DNA of 64,000 nt from Gymnopilus junonius (taxonomy: Eukaryota; Basidiomycota; Agaricomycetes; Agaricales; Galerinaceae): NCBI GenBank assembly GCA_015501075.1, contig JADNYJ010000092.1, forward strand, positions 1 to 64,000, read 5' to 3'. A program made the translations under genes and the position numbers. The notes under the pieces were generated by a model. It saw only the letters and a program-made list of their open reading frames with translations, did no database searches and was not told where the DNA came from. This document shows, one piece after another, positions 59,232-64,000 of the stretch (position 1 is its first letter; each line of letters starts with the position of its first letter).

Positions 59232-60040
59232 GGTGAGTATGAACAAGATGATCCGAGAGACATGGTCAGGGAGAGTTTATAAAGCCTTTTCCAAGAGAAA
59301 TTGGACCAAGGATAGAGTGGTCAGTGGGAGTGGACCGACGTTTCGCCGCGAAGACGGTCACAGATCTTGTCAGCGGGTCCTTGGGCCGTTATCGAGGCGG
59401 CTTTTATAGTTCATGGATGAGGGAAAATTACGCCAAGGATAGAGCAGAATGAAGAGGCGGACCGACAATTCGCCGCGACGAGGGGGCTCTTTAGTGTACC
59501 TATAAAAGGCGGCCAATGCCTGTCCTGCGGGTTTGCTGATAGAACTTGGAGTTTGAGCTGGAGTTTGAGCTTGGATAAATTTGCAATCTCTATTACTTGT
59601 GTACAGTACAGTACATGTATGGGCTGCAGAGAAGAAATGGCTCTTAGTAAAAATTTATGGAATACGGACAAAAACAGAGCGTGCCTGAGCTATCGATATG
59701 CGTCTCGAATTATCTCTGTCGACACGTCCGGCGCAAAGAATCAGATCAAGTTCATGGTTCGAGGTAGGAAAGGAAAGGGATGGGCAGAGCAAAGCTGTAT
59801 GACGTAATTTGATCGAACCAATCATGAACGCAGTGTGAACAGACTACTGGTGGGCTAAGTACAAAATACAAGTTACAAACATACGCCATAATATATCCAA
59901 AAAATGCGCATATGTACAAAGTTCTAATCCAAGCGCAAGGATAAAAAATTTTCAGCTAGACGCTCAGTACTCGGCAGTAAGTACGGGAAGAAAGCGGGGG
60001 GGAATGGGTATCTACTATCGAAAGTAGAATTCAAATTGAA
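59232..60040. promoter_or_regulatory. GH5 promoter region with a duplicated 50-bp block
   Basis: A block containing CAAGGATAGAG, GGACCGAC and TTCGCCGCGA occurs at about 59307-59352 and again at about 59431-59480. The first is followed by GGCGGCTTTTATAG and the second by CTATAAAAGGCGGCC, so TATA-like boxes point in opposite directions. No gene between this and the UCH gene 3' end at 60041. Confidence 0.5.
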
Positions 60041-62049
60041 TCACGACTTGCCAGCCCCCGCCCCCGCTGCTGTGCCCTTCTTCGGGCCCCTCTTCTTCCT
60101 GCCGTCCGCATCGCGGTCAAGTAGAGGAAAGAGGAGCCCCTCGCGGTGTAATCTCTGCAGATACTCTCTGATGAAGGGCTCGTAATCCCATGTACGCTTG
60201 ATATGGTCCGTCTGTGAATAATAGGTAACATGTAAGTAGGAAGGAGGAAGGAGGAAGGAGGAAGGAGAGTAAAAACAAAACAAAATATAATAAACCATTT
60301 TACAGGTAAAAAAAGGAACACTCACATTCGCCCTGACGCCTTTCGTCAGCTCATCCTCCAGACCCACCCTGGCCCTAATCGCATCCCGCATACAGCTCTC
60401 CCAAGCCTTGATAAGTTCCCCCTCATCCTCCATGCGCGATATCTCGATGTCCCGCGTTTGTCTCCGTAGTGCAAAGTCTGGAGCATATACGGGGTTTTTT
60501 TGGAGGGTTGGTTTGGATGTAAATTGGTGGAGATGGGTGAGGTCGAGGTTGATGCCTAGGAGGGAGGGATCGACCTAATTTAGAGTTGGAGAAGGGGATA
60601 AGGAAGTCAATTGAATGAATTCGTGGAAAAAAGGGACTCGGAGACTTACTTTCCCGACCCACCCCTCCCTGCTCCTTTCTCCTTGTCCTTGTCCTTCCCC
60701 TTCCCCAGCGAGCTCGTCTAACCGCCTCTCCAACTGCACCTTCTCGCGCCTCTGATATTCCAGCTCGTCGCTGGCTTTTTCGTACCCGTCGTCCACGATA
60801 GCGAGGAGGCTAAAACGGATATTGCTCCCATCATTACCCGACCCGCCGTATTTCTCCATCTTCATGCGTAGAGCGGGGCGGACGATGTCCATCCATGATG
60901 CCGTTGGGTCTGCATCAGGAGTTTGAGTGGGGTTAAGGGGCGCAGAGGAAGAGGGTATGGCGGAAGGAGATGCGGATGACGAAGGGTGCACAGAGGAAAT
61001 GGAAGGGGGTTGGGGGGCAGGCAGAGGTAGCTCCCCCACTTCCAGTGGACCAGATTTGAGCCCGTCCAGTTCCCATACTTTGCCATAGGCAGGGACGTAG
61101 CCTATGAAATGGTACGTCTCTTCCTCTGGGTCCTCTTCTTTCGGTTTGTCCTCATCCTCGTCCTCGTCCTCCTCTTCGTCCGAGTCCGTATCTTCGACCC
61201 AGACTTTCACCTTACGATTCCTCTGTGGCCTCATACTAGTACTAGCACCGGTTGCAGCAGTAGCAGTCGCGCTCGTGCTCGTGCTGGCTTGTTTGCCTTT
61301 TGCCTTTGCTTTAGATTTAGATTTAACAGGAGATTTGGAAGTCGTTCGGGCGCGTTTAGCCGGGGGTGGCTTGCCTTCGTTTGGGTGCTGTGCTTTCTTC
61401 GCCTTTTCTTTCTCTTTCCGCTTTTCGGCGTCAAAGGTGGTGATGGTGATGCTGTTGAGGGATGCGCGGACATCGGAGGGTCTAAAGCGAGTGTGGGTCA
61501 GTTGAGAGGATGAAAAGAGGAAGGGCGGACGGACCTAGCCAAGGCATTGTGTGCAGCTCGGATGGTAGGAGAGTTAGTAACAGCCAGACCTCTCATCTAG
61601 AGCCCGTAAAAATAGAGCCATACAGAAAATAGAAGAGACAAACCACAGGAGACATTTCCTTCGTGTCCTCCCTAAACCTCCTAAGCTCCTCGCCAACGTC
61701 AACGCCCGGACAATTGAGGACGACATTGAGAATGGCATGTGTCGCACATGCGTCATCACTGAGCTGATTCGCGAACCAGACGCGCTCAGCAGAGGGATCC
61801 TGAAAGTCAGCGGGGCGGTGGGAGTCCTTGCGCCACATGAAGCAGAAGATGAGGCCGTGGGGACGGAGGTGGTCGACAGCCCATGGCTCGATGTCGTAGA
61901 GTTCGACTAGCTCGAGGCCGTCGATGCCGAGGTTGCGGGTGAGAGAGGTGAATACGCCTGGGTGGTGTTCAGTAAAAGAATAGGCTAGAGAGCAATGGCT
62001 TGCCTGGGTCGGACTCGATAACGGCAAAAGGACCGCCGACGAGATCCAT
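60041..62049 (-). CDS. Ubiquitin C-terminal hydrolase, UCH37/BAP1 type
   Basis: A cysteine deubiquitinase of peptidase family C12. The ATG at 62047-62049 (MDLVGGPFAVIESDPG) is followed by a GC-AG intron, then GLELVELYDIEPW. The catalytic core: oxyanion Gln and nucleophile Cys in FANQLSDDACATHAILNVVL (about 61720-61780), the MSPVMRGLAVTNSP...AHNALAR crossover region, a long Lys/Ser/acidic insert (61100-61420), His and Asp in YHFIGYVPAYGKVWELDGL (about 61050-61110). A coiled-coil-like segment (ELEYQRREKVQLERRLDEL) and the C-terminal ULD-type motif DYEPFIREYLQRLHREGLL end in a basic tail (GRKKRGPKKG), stop at 60041-60043. The ULD plus basic tail is as in UCH37/BAP1, which act on the proteasome or on ubiquitinated H2A; which applies here is open. 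Frames join cleanly through about five introns. Confidence 0.93.
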
Positions 62050-63249
62050 GTTGTCTCCAGAGTTGCAATTTCCATTCTGATTGGCTCGATCAAATTACGT
62101 CACACAAGTTAAAGACCACCACATACTTTTTGATGGAGCTGTGATAACTCTACTCTGTACGACCAAAAGTTAGCTTCTACTCAGCTTGTCTGGCGAGGGT
62201 TTCTAGTAACCTTCAAGTCAAATGGCTATTATTTAAAGGAATACATAGATGGGACCTGTCGCCTTGATTACTGTGACTGACAAAAGACACTGAGTCTAGA
62301 TTGTCCAACTCACAAGAGGAAAGAGATATATCTATTGCGGTGGGAGGTTGTGATTCGCAGTCGAATGCCACATGCCACGGAAATTTTAAATGCGTAGTCC
62401 CCAGTACTTACTGCAAGGGATTTATCGTCATCCCCAGTCCAATAGATTGGTTTGTTCAGTAATTCAAGAATCAGGCGGTTTGAATATAATTTCTGCTCAG
62501 CATATTTTTACCGCTGCTTACGACCAACATTAATGACCCCGCGGCTCTTTAAACTTTAAAGCAGAGCGACCTGCGTCGTGGGCGCGCAACTCCCCGTGTC
62601 CTGTGCCGAATAGAACTACCCCGGCCGCAAAAGGCGGTAATGAAAAGAATAACGAGATGCGTCGAGATCCTTGACGACTGTCGAAGCAGCTCACCCTGTT
62701 TTATGCAAGTCGTCTTCTAATTCCTCAACATTCGAATTGACTTTTCAAGAATCAAGTTCATATCGCAAGCCATACCCTTCGAGGGGAAGCGAGACCGGGC
62801 CTATTTATTAATTAAAGACATCATCCAGATCGCGCAAGTTCCAAAAGAAGCTTGACTAGTCGTTGCTGGAGCTATCTGTTATGTCAGTAGATTTATAGTA
62901 TAGAGCGCTTATAGGCGGGCATTCCGGTGAACTGGGAAGGTTGGTGTAGAGCCCTGATTTTTCAGACCCTGAGATGCAGACCGCCATTACGCGGTGACGA
63001 CATATGACTTGAATCGGATTGAATGGTCGTCAGTGGAAAGTCATAGTGACTATATCAGTAATATGTAAAGGAGGATACCAAATGACATAACAAGAGCAAG
63101 AGAGGACACCGAATGACGACCACCAGCACGCCGTAGCACGGGCGACCATAAGTCTGTTTGACAGCTGGAGCAACTAGAGTCTAGAAAAGATCACGAGAGC
63201 CACGGGGCATTTCCGGTCATACGTATTATAATGGATTCGGGGGCTCATT
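62050..63249. other. No recognisable gene
   Basis: The 5' flank of the UCH gene and unassigned sequence. No open frame with motif, no tRNA cloverleaf noticed. Confidence 0.45.
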
Positions 63250-63367
63250 AGAGGTTATCTGCAAGGTTTGACCAGAGGATTCTGCGTCTTCTGATTGTCT
63301 TGGGGCGGTGGGGCTTCGACTTATATGGGAATTCCTTAGGAATAATCCAACTTGCAGATAACCTCTA
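63249..63367. mobile_element. Small MITE, copy C
   Basis: GAGGTTATCTGCAAG starts at 63251 and CTTGCAGATAACCTC ends at 63365, flanked by TA. The interior is almost identical to copy B at 16075-16189. Confidence 0.85.
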
Positions 63368-64000
63368 TTGAAGGAGCTTCCGTTAACGCTAGGCAAAGAT
63401 CTTTTGATCGAAAATAAAGAACATTTTCACGTTCAAGCCAAACGGACCCGAAGTATTTACAGTACGTTGATTTTTGCAAAATCAGGACATTCGATCCTCC
63501 GATGCTAGTTGGAGCTGGTGCGTGCGAGATCCTGGATGATAATCGTACGAGAAAGGAGCGGATTAGATCAGATGGAGCCTAGATAGTGATAGACAGTCAA
63601 GCAAGGTAAGGTATATCTGGCAAGCCGGGTCCAGGATTGAGGACCAGTAACAAGTTTCCTTGAATGACGGAGATAATACTCGTCTTGATGGCCACACAAG
63701 GCTACGTAGCAGGAACAAGCGAGATCCAGCAGACTACACAGAGGAAGATGGTGAGAATAACGAACCAGGTACTTTCTCGGTGTCAGATAGAGCGAGAGGG
63801 GCTGTACGAACGCGCCTGGTCCGTACTTTGTGTACGTAGGAGGTTTAGCATGCAACGCTTGTCAAGACAAAGGAGTCCCAGGGAAGAATTCCTCTCGTTT
63901 TCCGATACCAAAGAAAGTGGGTTGCAGGACTTTAACAAGTCCGTGAACCTGTGCAAGGAGTGTCAGGGAGGTCGAAGTTTAAGTATGACAGCGTTTTGAG
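63368..64000. other. No recognisable gene
   Basis: Open frames on both strands (63568-63855 minus, 63664-63999 plus) overlap and show no recognisable family. The plus frame may run on past the window edge but gives no support on its own. Confidence 0.4.

Noticed and set aside
61104..61513. Two overlapping 133-codon plus-strand frames
   Set aside because: They are antisense to the charged insert of the UCH gene and consist of low-complexity Ser/Leu/Val runs.

Overview
The window is nuclear DNA of a filamentous basidiomycete, most likely an Agaricomycete. Genes carry many short GT-AG introns. The families present (nitrate transporter plus nitrate reductase, F-box/LRR relatives, NACHT remnants, TPR-CHAT, caspase-like and VIT-vWA proteins) and the dense hAT and copia elements fit that group. 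I see no prokaryotic, CRISPR, rRNA or tRNA features.

Layout. 1-8.4 kb is degenerate: the end of a deleted hAT element, a Mid1-like remnant, two broken F-box-type genes and a TA-flanked MITE. 8.4-14.2 kb holds part of a nitrate-assimilation cluster on the minus strand: nitrate reductase followed upstream by an intact NRT2-type transporter, with no nitrite reductase in the window. The reductase has nine one-base frame losses, all explicable as homopolymer contractions, confined to about 1.6 kb. 14.2-19.3 kb is sparse, with two copies of a small MITE and a decayed NACHT gene. 19.8-40.9 kb is a stack of transposons: a complete but decayed Ty1/copia element with 430-bp LTRs; a short deleted hAT with perfect 8-bp target duplications; and a large gene (zinc-binding region, DDE-like core, RNase D-like 3'-5' exonuclease, C-terminal Cys cluster) split by two further hAT insertions. 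Differences between repeat copies here are almost all CpG transitions, suggesting cytosine methylation and deamination.

42.9-54.2 kb is the most interesting genic block. Three neighbouring minus-strand genes encode a VIT-vWA protein, a TPR-array protein with a C-terminal CHAT peptidase domain, and a caspase-fold protein. Peptidases of these clans, TPR arrays and vWA adaptors recur together in conflict and cell-death systems, so this is the best candidate for an undescribed module; the functional link is inference. 54.8-56.2 kb has a hAT-like MITE with GC hairpins and a perfect 149-bp inverted repeat. The right end carries a GH5 glycoside hydrolase and a UCH37/BAP1-type ubiquitin hydrolase, both apparently intact, then a third MITE copy.

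Gene models were assembled by eye from frame continuity and splice consensus. Coordinates of multi-exon genes are outer limits, and 5' ends are stated as uncertain where they are.
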